37,152 bases of DNA, from the NCBI GenBank assembly GCA_900770945.1, contig CAAGME010000026.1, positions 1 to 37,152 on the forward strand, written 5' to 3'. Positions 25,815-34,383 of this stretch are shown here, piece after piece. Position 1 is the stretch's first letter. Each line of letters opens with the position of its first letter. This DNA is from Clostridia bacterium (lineage in GTDB: Bacteria > Bacillota > Clostridia > Christensenellales > Borkfalkiaceae). The notes beneath the pieces are model-generated. The model did no database searches and was not told where the DNA came from. It saw only the letters and a list, made by a program, of their open reading frames with translations. A program made the position numbers and the translations under genes.

Positions 25815-28017
25815 ACTCCCGCATCAGTTTAAGGAAGAAATTGTGAAAGCGGCGGACTACGGCGTGGTCGGCAAAAAGAAATTCACGTGCAAAGACTGCG
25901 GGTATAGTTATACCCAAGACATCAACGCGCTTGGCGCAAAAGACAACGAAATCGTACTTCAAGACGGCAAAACGCTTGATAAAACTTACGACGGAAGCGC
26001 GGTTGACGTTTCGGGCAAAATCTCGTTCAACGGCAACGGCGAAGTGACGTTAATGTTCAAAGCAAAAGGCGCGGACGACAACACATATACTGCAACCGCC
26101 CCGAAGAATGCCGGCGAATATACCGTAAAGGTCGGTGTAGGAGCCACGGCAGAGTGGAAAGCCGCGACAAAAACGTTCGACTTTGCAATCGCAAAGAAAG
26201 TACTTACCGCAACCGGAAAAAAAGTCTATGACGGCACCTTAACCTTGCCCGCAACCCTTACGGGCGTAGTCGCAGGCGAAGCGGTCACCGCGACAATCAC
26301 GATGACAAGCAAGAACATCGGCGCAACCGTCCAAAGCGTTATGATAGAAGGCGCGGACAAAGACAATTACACGCTTAACATGGAAAACGTAAACGTGACA
26401 ATCGCTCCGAGGGAAATCAAAATAAAGGATTTTGAGGTTGAATACAACGGAAGAAGCAATTTCCTTGTGGTAAATCAAACAGTAAGCAGTGAAGACGCAG
26501 CCAAATATAATCTTATCGAAGGCGACAATTTATATATGACGCTCGTGTTCAAAGGAGCAAAAGCAAACGCAGGCAACACCCAAGCAGACTTAGAGAGAAT
26601 CACTCTCAGCGCTACCGACGAGCATAACTATAAAAAACCCGAAATAAGCGACGTTACGGTTAACGTTATAAAACGCAAACTCACGTTGAAGGACAAGAAA
26701 ATCACCATATACAAAGAAGGCGCAGGCAGTATTCGTTCGGGCAATATAGACCTTTCTGAAGCCGACGGCATTTTGTCGGGTGATACGGGCGTCGGAGCAA
26801 GGGTCAAAACGGAAGCCCTCGACAATACGTGGCTTGCCGGCAACACTTATCCTTTGACCAATGCCGCAGGCGTTATGACTTCGGGCGATGACAGCAGATA
26901 CAATTACGAAGTCGCCGCGCTGGAAAATTGCACGGTCGTTATTAAAGGGACAACGGTCACGCTTAACATAGGAAGTATAACCGATGTTAGCGGTAGTGCT
27001 ATTTCGGGCGTCAACGAAACAAGTTTCACAATTACGGTTGACGACACGAAAATGAGTTTGCGAGCCGACAATGCAGACGGATTATGCGCATATTTGACAA
27101 ATGCTGCCAACGCAAAGAAAAGCTTGAATATCAGGGTTGAATACGGCGAAGAGCTTCTTGCAACGTTTGAAAGAAGAGGCGTGCAGACCATGAGCGATTT
27201 AAGCTACGTATATAGGTCCGGCTTTATGTGGTTCAATGAAGAACAAATCGTATCTATGGACTTTGCTTTGTATAAAGGCGGCAAATACGTAAGCGCAGAC
27301 GGCAGATGGACGGGCGGCACTAATCTGACAGACGTAAAAATTACCATAGAAGCCCATGATCTTTCCGTGCTTAGCGAAGACTCTTTGCAGGATGGCTCAT
27401 CGGTTGGCAACGGTCAGGTTGCGGTGTTTGAAGTGCAACTTCCCGAGAAAAGCAGTACTTGCACGTTCGACGTGAGTTGGACGGGGTCGCCGAAGAATAT
27501 CGAAATGGTATTGTACGATGCGGTTACCGGTTCCGAAACAAGCATTGTTGTTAATAAAGTCGGCGAAAATAAATATACGTTCACGGATACTATCGGCAAA
27601 ACGAAATTCTACTTATACATAGAAGAGTTGGAAGGGACTGCTACCGATTCGTGGTTTACGATAACGGCTTCCTTCACCCCGACAAGGCTTGAATTTCCCG
27701 AGGGCGCAACTGAACTTTCGTCCGGAGAATTGACCTATGCGGCAGGCGAAGAAAAGAGATTTGTTATCAAAATCGGTTCCGGCGTATCGTTTGGAATGAA
27801 GTACACGATTTCAAATATCCCCGCAGGCGCAACCGTAAAGGTTTATAGAGCAGACGGTACAGAGGTTACTTTGTCGACGGACAATTCTTTTGAGCTTCTG
27901 AGAAATATGCCCGTAAGAGATTATACCATCGTTATCACAAACACCACCGACAGCAATCTGAACATTAATTTCAGTATAAAAAAAGAACAGACGTCCGGAA
28001 CGATTGTAATTTCCTGA
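25639..28017 (+). CDS. Surface lipoprotein with MBG/YDG-type domains
   Basis: 792 residues, lipobox FTGC (Cys26). Residues 28-100 hold a His/Cys segment (HWHECMTKKHTD, FTCKDCGYS). Residues about 102-185 are an MBG-like module (KTYDG, TAPKNAGEYTV). Residues 186-256 are a YDG module (KKVYDGTLTLPATL), followed by two more modules of the same general kind. The C-terminal 300 residues contain a prepeptidase-C-terminal-like sandwich (GQVAVFEVQLPE, CTFDVSWTG) and a second similar one (PAGATVKVYRADGTEV). Likely a surface adhesin or matrix protein. It shares its signal and His/Cys region with the gene at 28188. GGAGG lies just before the ATG. Confidence 0.85.
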   Translation: MKKKQIITILSVFFALSMLFTAFTGCNKNKHKFSEEWKFDEKTHWHECMTKKHTDTSEKLPHQFKEEIVKAADYGVVGKKKFTCKDCGYSYTQDINALGAKDNEIVLQDGKTLDKTYDGSAVDVSGKISFNGNGEVTLMFKAKGADDNTYTATAPKNAGEYTVKVGVGATAEWKAATKTFDFAIAKKVLTATGKKVYDGTLTLPATLTGVVAGEAVTATITMTSKNIGATVQSVMIEGADKDNYTLNMENVNVTIAPREIKIKDFEVEYNGRSNFLVVNQTVSSEDAAKYNLIEGDNLYMTLVFKGAKANAGNTQADLERITLSATDEHNYKKPEISDVTVNVIKRKLTLKDKKITIYKEGAGSIRSGNIDLSEADGILSGDTGVGARVKTEALDNTWLAGNTYPLTNAAGVMTSGDDSRYNYEVAALENCTVVIKGTTVTLNIGSITDVSGSAISGVNETSFTITVDDTKMSLRADNADGLCAYLTNAANAKKSLNIRVEYGEELLATFERRGVQTMSDLSYVYRSGFMWFNEEQIVSMDFALYKGGKYVSADGRWTGGTNLTDVKITIEAHDLSVLSEDSLQDGSSVGNGQVAVFEVQLPEKSSTCTFDVSWTGSPKNIEMVLYDAVTGSETSIVVNKVGENKYTFTDTIGKTKFYLYIEELEGTATDSWFTITASFTPTRLEFPEGATELSSGELTYAAGEEKRFVIKIGSGVSFGMKYTISNIPAGATVKVYRADGTEVTLSTDNSFELLRNMPVRDYTIVITNTTDSNLNINFSIKKEQTSGTIVIS

Positions 28018-28056
28018 TTGAAAGCATAGCAACAAAATAACAACAAAAGATCGGAT

Positions 28057-28076
28057 AAGCGGGGTAAAACCCGCTT
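28057..28076. other. Hairpin with GTAAAA loop, intergenic
   Basis: AAGCGGG (28057-28063), loop GTAAAA, CCCGCTT (28070-28076). Second member of the hairpin family found after successive lipoprotein genes. No U-tract follows. Confidence 0.5.
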
Positions 28077-28172
28077 GCCCGAAAAACATTTTACTTAAAT
28101 AATTTAATTGACATAAAAAAAACGGTTTTAAGTCGCTTTCTTTTCGGCGGTTTGAAATAAATCAATAAAAAA

Positions 28173-28363
28173 AAACGGAGGCAAAAAATGAAAAAGAAAC
28201 AAATAATCACAATTCTTTCTGTCGTTTTCGCGCTGTCGATGTTGTTTGCGGCGTTTACCGGCTGCAACAAAGGGAAGCACAAATTTTCAGACGAGTGGAA
28301 GTTTGACGAAACGGCGCATTGGCACGAATGCATGACAAAAAAGCACACCGACACGTCGGAGAA
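28173..28363 (+). repeat. 5' cassette shared by two lipoprotein genes, copy 2
   Basis: Second copy of the block at 25624-25814, including ACGGAGGCAAAAAATG and the FTGC lipobox. Confidence 0.85.
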
Positions 28364-30194
28364 GATTTCTCACGATTTTAACGACGGCGTCGTAACGACT
28401 CAGCCCACGGAAGAAGCGGAAGGCGTAAAAACCTTTACTTGCAACACCTGCGGCTACAAAAAGACGAAAAAAGTAGCAAAGCTTGCGCATACGCACAAGT
28501 TTGATAAAACTAAATGGAAGTACGACGATAAAGAACATTGGCATGAAGCGACTTGCGAACACAAGACCGAAAGAGACAGCGTTGCTCCGCATAATTTGGA
28601 CGACGGTGTAATCACGAAAGAGCCGAACTACGGCGTAGTCGGCGAAAAGACTTTCACTTGCACTGTATGCAAGTATAGCAAAACCGAAGAAATTCCAGCT
28701 CTTGCCGCAAAAGACAACACTATTTCGTTTGCTAACGATTTAGTTGAGGGAAAAACCTATGACGGGTTGGCGTTTAGTATCGATACCAATAAAGTCAATC
28801 GTCAGGGCGACGGTGAAATCACCATTACTTACAAAGGCGAAAACGACACTGCATTTACCGCAACCGCCCCGACTAACGCCGGCGAATATACCGTGAAAGC
28901 AACCGTAAAAGGCACTGCGGAATGGAAAGGCGGAGAAATCACCAAGACCATCACAATCAACAAACGCGAGGTAACTTTGCCCAAAGACGTTTTTGAAAGA
29001 AAATTCGGAGATAAACTTGAAAGCGGTAAGTTCGGTTTGACGTGCATAAACGTCAAGGAAGTTACCAACAACGTCGTTGAATGGGTGACGATTTGCGTTC
29101 CCGAAACGTACTATGCGATTGGCATACATACAATCGGCTTCATCTCCTTGACCGTGGACAACGACAACTTCGAGCTTATCAGAGGCGCATACAACGCGGT
29201 CAGATTTACCGTTTGGAACGCTCCCGATTCCTTCTATGCCGGAATCCAAGACGTGTTCACCCTTTCCGGTAGCGGTGAGGTTATTATCACAACAAAAATC
29301 GCTAATGGCACGTTGAAAAAAGGCGACCAACTTTTAGTCAATGAAATCGGCAAGATAATCACCGTGACTAAAATCAAAAATGGCACAGGCTCGTCGGCGA
29401 CAGATGTTGAAACGGCAACCGCCGGTGATGACGTAGGCTTGTATATCGACGGCGCAACGAAGGCTGAGCTTAATCGCGGATATATGCTGTCCAAGCCCGA
29501 TACGATTATCGGTTATAGCAATGTCACGGTAACAATAAGAGCGTTCACAAAAGACGAGGGTGGTCAAAACACCCCGATTCAGACGGGAATTAAACCGAAT
29601 GTTGCCTTTGCCGACACGTTCGGTGAAGTAATCGGAAAAGCCACGTTCCCGGAAGGCACGACGTTACTTTCAAGCGGTGAAATGCTTGAAGGCGTCACCA
29701 TTGATTTCCAAGGCCAAAAAGTCCCCGCATTTGTCGGTCGCAGGTTCACGCTTAGAAGTGGCGGAAAAACTATTGCCGAGTGTATAGTCACCGCAGTTCC
29801 TCATGCGACAAGAGTCAAGAGCGGTTTTATGTTAGGCGTCCCCGGCACCAACGTCATCGAGCCTATCGAACTTGGCGAAAAAACGTTTGCGGTCAACCTG
29901 AGCAGAAGTGATCTCGGCGAAAAACTTAAAAACGCCAACGCCACCGATTCAATCGAAATAAAATTTATGAATAGCGGAAAGGACATCGCAAAATACACTC
30001 GCACTCCCGGCACAGGCGAGGGGGTATACAATGAAGTTGGCGGTAAAATAGTCGGTTCATATCTCATTGTCGATTTTTATGGAAGTGCCGGATACGGTCT
30101 AACCGAGTATGGCGGCGGATGGATTTTCACAGGCGAGGATATATATATCGGAATTGGTGCTTATATTACGCCCGCTCCCGCTTCGGGGACCTAA
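28188..30194 (+). CDS. Surface lipoprotein carrying EF-Tu domain II and III-like modules
   Basis: 668 residues, lipobox FTGC (Cys26). Two His/Cys units (28-170; HWHECMTKK, FTCNTCGYKK, HWHEATCEHK, FTCTVCKYSK) precede an MBG-like module (about 178-258; KTYDGLAF, TAPTNAGEYTV) and another beta module to about 345. Residues 352-441 read IQDVFTLSGSGEVIITT, GTLKKGDQLLV, TAGDDVGLYIDGATKAELNR and GYMLSKPDTI, the whole sequence pattern of EF-Tu domain II. Residues 446-537 read TKDEGGQNTPI, FPEGTTLLSSGE and RRFTLRSGGKTIAECIV, the pattern of EF-Tu domain III. No G1-G5 GTPase motifs are present. The remaining 130 residues are unrecognised. The barrels would be displayed outside the cell, which excludes a normal role in translation. 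They may be reused as binding modules. Confidence 0.85.
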   Translation: MKKKQIITILSVVFALSMLFAAFTGCNKGKHKFSDEWKFDETAHWHECMTKKHTDTSEKISHDFNDGVVTTQPTEEAEGVKTFTCNTCGYKKTKKVAKLAHTHKFDKTKWKYDDKEHWHEATCEHKTERDSVAPHNLDDGVITKEPNYGVVGEKTFTCTVCKYSKTEEIPALAAKDNTISFANDLVEGKTYDGLAFSIDTNKVNRQGDGEITITYKGENDTAFTATAPTNAGEYTVKATVKGTAEWKGGEITKTITINKREVTLPKDVFERKFGDKLESGKFGLTCINVKEVTNNVVEWVTICVPETYYAIGIHTIGFISLTVDNDNFELIRGAYNAVRFTVWNAPDSFYAGIQDVFTLSGSGEVIITTKIANGTLKKGDQLLVNEIGKIITVTKIKNGTGSSATDVETATAGDDVGLYIDGATKAELNRGYMLSKPDTIIGYSNVTVTIRAFTKDEGGQNTPIQTGIKPNVAFADTFGEVIGKATFPEGTTLLSSGEMLEGVTIDFQGQKVPAFVGRRFTLRSGGKTIAECIVTAVPHATRVKSGFMLGVPGTNVIEPIELGEKTFAVNLSRSDLGEKLKNANATDSIEIKFMNSGKDIAKYTRTPGTGEGVYNEVGGKIVGSYLIVDFYGSAGYGLTEYGGGWIFTGEDIYIGIGAYITPAPASGT

Positions 30195-30250
30195 GCGTTG
30201 GTGTCGCCGCAATGGATATGACAAAATAACTTAAAAGTTATTATCTGATC

Positions 30251-30289
30251 AAAAAAAACGAACAAGCGGGCGTAAAAACCCGCTTGTTC
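30251..30289 (-). terminator. Hairpin with GTAAAA loop, terminator-like for the minus strand
   Basis: GAACAAGCGGG (30260-30270), loop CGTAAAAA, CCCGCTTGTTC (30279-30289). Read on the minus strand it is followed by a run of eight T, which suits termination of the transglutaminase-like gene. It also follows the lipoprotein gene on the plus strand, as the related hairpins at 25584 and 28057 do. Confidence 0.6.
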
Positions 30290-30373
30290 TAAAAATTCAA
30301 AAAAGCAAGAGTTTTATAAAAAAGTTTTTATAAAGCCGCGCTTTGGTCAAGTTTGCCATAATAATAAAACATT

Positions 30374-30414
30374 CAAAAAAACGACCGCCCTGCTTTGTTT
30401 TTAAGCGGGGCGGT
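30374..30414 (-). terminator. Terminator of the transglutaminase-like gene
   Basis: ACCGCCCTGCTT (30384-30395) pairs with AAGCGGGGCGGT (30403-30414), with one G-T pair. A run of seven A at 30375-30381 becomes the U-tract on the minus strand. The remainder of 30195-30513 holds A/T-rich DNA with no gene that I can support. Confidence 0.7.
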
Positions 30415-30513
30415 TTGAATGTGTTTTTTTTGTGTGTTGTTTTGGGTTTTGCGGCTATTGAAAGAGGATTTTATATATTATGCGAAATCCTTAATTTTCA
30501 ACATTCACCTAAC

Positions 30514-33207
30514 TCATTCGTTGCCTTTTTTGCGCTTCTTTGCCGCTTTTACTATCGCTATGGGAACGAGAATCAGTATGGCGAGCGCGGAGATGAAGAA
30601 AAGCACTATTAAAATGAAAGAGAATATAAGGTAAATACGCGTTTCGGGTCTGCCGCACGGGTCGGAAACGTAATCTTTTATCGTGAGGTAGGTTTTGTCG
30701 AGCGGGGTGTAGCCGTTCTTTTTTATTCTTGCCGAGGCTTTGTCCGAAATGAATGCGACTTTGAGTTGCGAATTTGCCGTTAAGTCATCGTATTTTACGG
30801 TTACTTTGCCGTTTTCTACCTTTAATTCCCGTTGGTCGAGGTACACGTAATCGAGTGTGTAGCCGTCGGAAGCGGTGAAAGTGTAAGTTATACTGTCGCC
30901 GGAGCTTAAAGAGGCTATTTCGCTTATCGTTTCGGTTTTGCCCGTTCTCGTGGTGACGGTCGCCGTGACCGTTCCACCGTAGGAAAGCATTTTGGTGTAA
31001 ACGTTTCTGTCGTATGAAGTGCAAGCCGCGACGAGGAAAGGCGAAAAGCTATCTACTATCACAACGATGCCGTATTCCGTTGCAACGCAAGGGATTTTAC
31101 GCGTTTTGGTCGAGTCTATTTTGCCGTTTTCGTCTTTTTCGAAATGGTAAACTTCAAAAGTCGCGCCTGTTCTAAAGTTGTATCCTTTAGGGAAGCCGAG
31201 GGCAAGTTTTACGTAGGAGCCTTTCGGAATTTGCGTTACGCCGCCGCAGATATTAAGGTCGAGTTCGAAAGTCGAGCTTGATTTTATATCGACAGCAAGT
31301 TTGTTCGCGCTTTCTAACATATCGTTTCCCGTATCTTCGTCAACTTTGGAAGCGACTAAAACGAGCTGACTGCGTTGGTTTTCTGCAACTTGGTTTCCGT
31401 TTTCGTCTAAGAAGTCGGCTTTCGAAAGGTCGGAAGTGCCGATGAGAACGGGAGAGGCGGAAGCGTCGATATAGAGCCTGCCGTCGCCGTAAACCTTGCT
31501 GCAAACTTGCCACGGGCGTGCGAATTTGAGCATTGCCGCGGTGGGAGTTTGGTCGTTTACGCCGACTACGTTAGTGGGGATAAAGCGGTAGCAAATAGAG
31601 TCGTGTTCGAACATTTTGCTCGGAGTAAAGGTGAAGCTTACTGAGTGGTCGTCCGCAAGTCGCATGTTTTCGACTTTCACGTATTTGCCTAAATTTTCGC
31701 TGCTTTCGCTGTAAACGAACATCCCGATTTGCTTGGCGGAATCTTGAATTTTGATTTTCTTTTCGTATTCTATAGTTACTTCGTAAGTCTTTTGTGAGTT
31801 CAAAACGGTCGTTGCACTCGGGGTTATGGAAAGCACGCGCGGCGCGTCGTTGGCAAAGGAATACACTTCGTTGAAAATGACTTCGCTTTCGGCGATTACT
31901 TTGTCAAAGTCAAAGCTATTGTAAATGCTCGTTTGGCTGTTGGGTGCTTCGGACGTGACGAAAAACTGAGTGCTTAGCGTTTTTGCGTTAACTAAGAAAG
32001 TGTTGCCGGGGTAGTCCATTGCGCTCAAAGAGAAAGGCTTTGTCCAGCCCTCGACTTCGCCGTCGCCGTTTACGAGCGCGTGGCGGACGGCAAGATGAAG
32101 TCCGTCTTTCAAAAAGTCTGCCGCGCTTTTATAGCCGTCGTAATTGTAGGTGATTGTCTGACTATAAGGCTCCGTCGTTTTGTCGTAAGTTACTGTCGTT
32201 TCGATATCGTTTATGCCGAGGTCGTTTATCGCAAGCTCGGGGGCGTTGAACTCATGTCCGCCGTTCGATACGGCGTTGCTAAGAAAGTAGCGTTTTGTGC
32301 TTTTAGAGCCGCTATAAAGCGTTTTTTCGGCGGTTTCGTTATCGTTAAAGGTCGGGTCGGCAAGGTAGTATTTGTTGCCTATTTCGACGTGTACCCAGGC
32401 GTGCGGTTGCTTTCCGCTCGTATCCGTTTCGTAAAAGCCGATGACTTGAGCACAGGGGATAACGAGATTGTCGCAAATCGCCTTGAATGCCCTTGCGTAA
32501 CCTTCGCATACGGCGTAACCTTTGATGAGCGCGCCGTAAGAAGTGCGTATCGCGCTTTTGCCGAGGAGGGTGTTGTCCGCGTCGAACGAATAAGTCGCTT
32601 TTTCGCTGATTGATTTGTCGATTTGCGCTATAGCTTCCTTATCGTTTTTAGCCGCCGCGGCTTTGTTTGCGATAGCCGTAACCGCGGTGTAGTATTCTGC
32701 TATCGCCGTTTCCACTTGTTCCGCGCTCGTGAAGCCGTCCACGTAGTAGTCGGCGTATCTGCCCGCGCCTATTTCTGCAATGTAGGACGAGCCTTTTTTG
32801 TAAAAGCTCAAAGTGAGTTTATCGAAGTCTACGTAGAAAATTTCGGGGTGGTCGAGGTAGTAAGCGTCGCGCGCGGCGGCGAATGCGGAAAGCGCGCGAT
32901 TGTCGCCGTAAGCAAATTCTTTCGCGTAATACTCGCGCATAAAGCCGTTTTTGATAAGGTCGAGGCTGCCGTCGCCGGTCTTAAAAATGCCGTCCTCGTC
33001 CATCTTCGTTAAGCCGTCGTAGATTTTCTTTTCTTTTTCGTCAAGTTCTTGATAATAAGAAAATTTAGGGTTGTAAATCATGTCCGAAGCTTGCGCTTTT
33101 GTTGTCTTGAATGCAGTAAGAACGCCTTGATAATTGCCTAAAACGGCGGTAAAAGCGAGCATAGTACAAGCAAACAAAGTCGAAGCTTTCTTCAAAAATC
33201 CTTTCAT
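30514..33207 (-). CDS. Secreted, membrane-anchored transglutaminase-like protein
   Basis: 897 residues. N-terminal signal peptide (STLFACTMLAFTAVLG). Residues about 200-300 form a transglutaminase/protease-like core with the Cys-His-Asp triad: Cys234 in GYAVCEGYARAF, His269 in PHAWVHVEIG and Asp284 in YYLADPTFND. A region of about 550 residues of beta domains follows, then a C-terminal membrane helix (IYLIFSFILIVLFFISALAI) and a basic tail. Such proteins act at the cell surface as proteases or cross-linking enzymes on wall or protein substrates. Which reaction applies here cannot be told. AAGGAG precedes the ATG and a near-consensus promoter lies upstream. Confidence 0.87.
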   Translation of the reverse strand: MKGFLKKASTLFACTMLAFTAVLGNYQGVLTAFKTTKAQASDMIYNPKFSYYQELDEKEKKIYDGLTKMDEDGIFKTGDGSLDLIKNGFMREYYAKEFAYGDNRALSAFAAARDAYYLDHPEIFYVDFDKLTLSFYKKGSSYIAEIGAGRYADYYVDGFTSAEQVETAIAEYYTAVTAIANKAAAAKNDKEAIAQIDKSISEKATYSFDADNTLLGKSAIRTSYGALIKGYAVCEGYARAFKAICDNLVIPCAQVIGFYETDTSGKQPHAWVHVEIGNKYYLADPTFNDNETAEKTLYSGSKSTKRYFLSNAVSNGGHEFNAPELAINDLGINDIETTVTYDKTTEPYSQTITYNYDGYKSAADFLKDGLHLAVRHALVNGDGEVEGWTKPFSLSAMDYPGNTFLVNAKTLSTQFFVTSEAPNSQTSIYNSFDFDKVIAESEVIFNEVYSFANDAPRVLSITPSATTVLNSQKTYEVTIEYEKKIKIQDSAKQIGMFVYSESSENLGKYVKVENMRLADDHSVSFTFTPSKMFEHDSICYRFIPTNVVGVNDQTPTAAMLKFARPWQVCSKVYGDGRLYIDASASPVLIGTSDLSKADFLDENGNQVAENQRSQLVLVASKVDEDTGNDMLESANKLAVDIKSSSTFELDLNICGGVTQIPKGSYVKLALGFPKGYNFRTGATFEVYHFEKDENGKIDSTKTRKIPCVATEYGIVVIVDSFSPFLVAACTSYDRNVYTKMLSYGGTVTATVTTRTGKTETISEIASLSSGDSITYTFTASDGYTLDYVYLDQRELKVENGKVTVKYDDLTANSQLKVAFISDKASARIKKNGYTPLDKTYLTIKDYVSDPCGRPETRIYLIFSFILIVLFFISALAILILVPIAIVKAAKKRKKGNE

Positions 33208-33236
33208 ATAAACTCCTTATCTTTATTAGTGAAAGT

Positions 33237-33265
33237 ATTTTATCACAAATAATTTTTTAGGTCAA
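33237..33265 (-). promoter_or_regulatory. Promoter of the transglutaminase-like gene
   Basis: On the minus strand TTGACC (33265-33260), 17-bp spacer, TAAAAT (33242-33237), 30 bp ahead of the start codon with AAGGAG between. This explains the 33208-33384 gap together with a weak imperfect hairpin at about 33339-33363 that may end the upstream minus-strand gene. Confidence 0.75.
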
Positions 33266-33384
33266 TAAAATACTCTGACGAGAGGTGAAAAGAAAAATGA
33301 AATTATTTTCGCTAACTTGCGCTTATCCTAAACAAAGGACCGCCGTTTTTGCGACAGTCCTAAAAATATGGGAAATATTTTAAA

Positions 33385-34254
33385 TTATACCTGCACTATC
33401 ATGAGCAAGACCATGAGCGCGGCGGGAATTATTACGTCTAAAATCATAAAGAGTATGCGGCTCGTTTTTGCTTTCCATATTTTAATCATCGTTACTACGA
33501 TGAGGAAAAGGGTTAGAGCCGTGCCGAAAAGCGCAACTATTACGCTTAAATTGCCGAATTTGCCTTGCGTGAGAGTGCCGTTTTCTGTTAGGCTTAACGC
33601 AATCGCGTCGCCTAACGCGCCGCCGATAAAAAACCCTACCGCCGCGCCGACTACGCTTCCTATCGAAAGAAATATCTTTTTCACAACGGAAATGTCGTTG
33701 CCGTACCCGGAAGCGTGACTGTAACTGCCGTCCGATTGAACTCTGAAAGAGGCGTCTTCTCCGTCTGCCGGTTTAAGTATTCCGCGTGCGGTCACCGCGA
33801 AAATATCTTCGAGTACTATTAAAAGCAGCCAAGACATGAGCGTGCCGCCGAATATCGCGCCTACAAGGTTGCCGGTCGCGTCGTTGTTGCTCGAAGAGCT
33901 CGTAATAGCAAGAATCATTGCGATAACGAACGCGGCGGGCAACAACGCGCCGATTATTCTTCTTATCAAAAAGATTAAATTGTAGAAAAATTCAAGAATT
34001 TTTACGCCGCCTAAGTTTCTGAACCATTCGCTTTTTCTGTAAAAACTTAATTCTATAAAGTATTTTGTTTCACTATTATAGTGAGGCGTAAACTTCCATT
34101 TGTCACCGTACATGTGTTCCGCGTCAACGGAATCTACCCAAGTAGTCGTTTCCTCTACGTCTGTTCTGTCGTAAAGGTGCCAGCCGAAGCACTTTGTGTT
34201 GCGTATTACGCGCCCGCTCAACAGCTTTTTAAGCCGCATCGATTTTGTTTCCAT
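33385..34254 (-). CDS. Membrane protein of unknown function
   Basis: About 289 residues from ATG 34254, chosen because GAGGAGGT lies 10 bases upstream. An in-frame ATG at 34281 would add MSDEEVQKK but has only a weak site. A cytoplasmic, charged N-terminal 95 residues (WHLYDRTDVEETTTW, YFIELSFYRKSEW) precede about five to six membrane helices. A Gly-rich helix GSVVGAAVGFFIGGALGDAI resembles glycine-zipper segments. I do not recognise the family. It is transcribed from a consensus promoter that contains an operator palindrome and faces a divergent XRE regulator, so it is probably the regulated target of that protein. Confidence 0.75.
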   Translation of the reverse strand: METKSMRLKKLLSGRVIRNTKCFGWHLYDRTDVEETTTWVDSVDAEHMYGDKWKFTPHYNSETKYFIELSFYRKSEWFRNLGGVKILEFFYNLIFLIRRIIGALLPAAFVIAMILAITSSSSNNDATGNLVGAIFGGTLMSWLLLIVLEDIFAVTARGILKPADGEDASFRVQSDGSYSHASGYGNDISVVKKIFLSIGSVVGAAVGFFIGGALGDAIALSLTENGTLTQGKFGNLSVIVALFGTALTLFLIVVTMIKIWKAKTSRILFMILDVIIPAALMVLLMIVQV

Positions 34255-34320
34255 CTTCTTTTGTACCTCCTCGTCGCTCATCTTCTTAAGTGTAGTTTAA
34301 ATTCGAACGATTACGAGCAT

Positions 34321-34350
34321 ATTATATACTAACTAACAGTTAGTTGTCAA
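34321..34350 (-). promoter_or_regulatory. Consensus promoter with a palindromic operator in its spacer
   Basis: On the minus strand TTGACA (34350-34345), 18-bp spacer, TATAAT (34326-34321), both perfect matches. The palindrome AACTAAC-A-GTTAGTT (34331-34345) fills the spacer, an ideal position for repression. The divergent XRE regulator is the obvious candidate binder. Confidence 0.75.
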
Positions 34351-34383
34351 GCGTTTTTCGGTATAAAAGGTATAATTATACGT

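Noticed and set aside
28108..28113. Perfect TTGACA upstream of the EF-Tu-tail lipoprotein gene
   Set aside because: No acceptable -10 box lies 15 to 19 bp downstream, so it was not called a promoter.
33339..33363. Hairpin below the membrane-protein gene as a terminator
   Set aside because: The stem has two mismatches and only a weak T-rich tail on the minus strand, so it was not listed as a firm terminator.
34371..34376. TATAAT as a firm promoter of the XRE gene
   Set aside because: No -35 box at the right distance, and it lies only 7 bp from the ATG. Mentioned only as a possible leaderless start.
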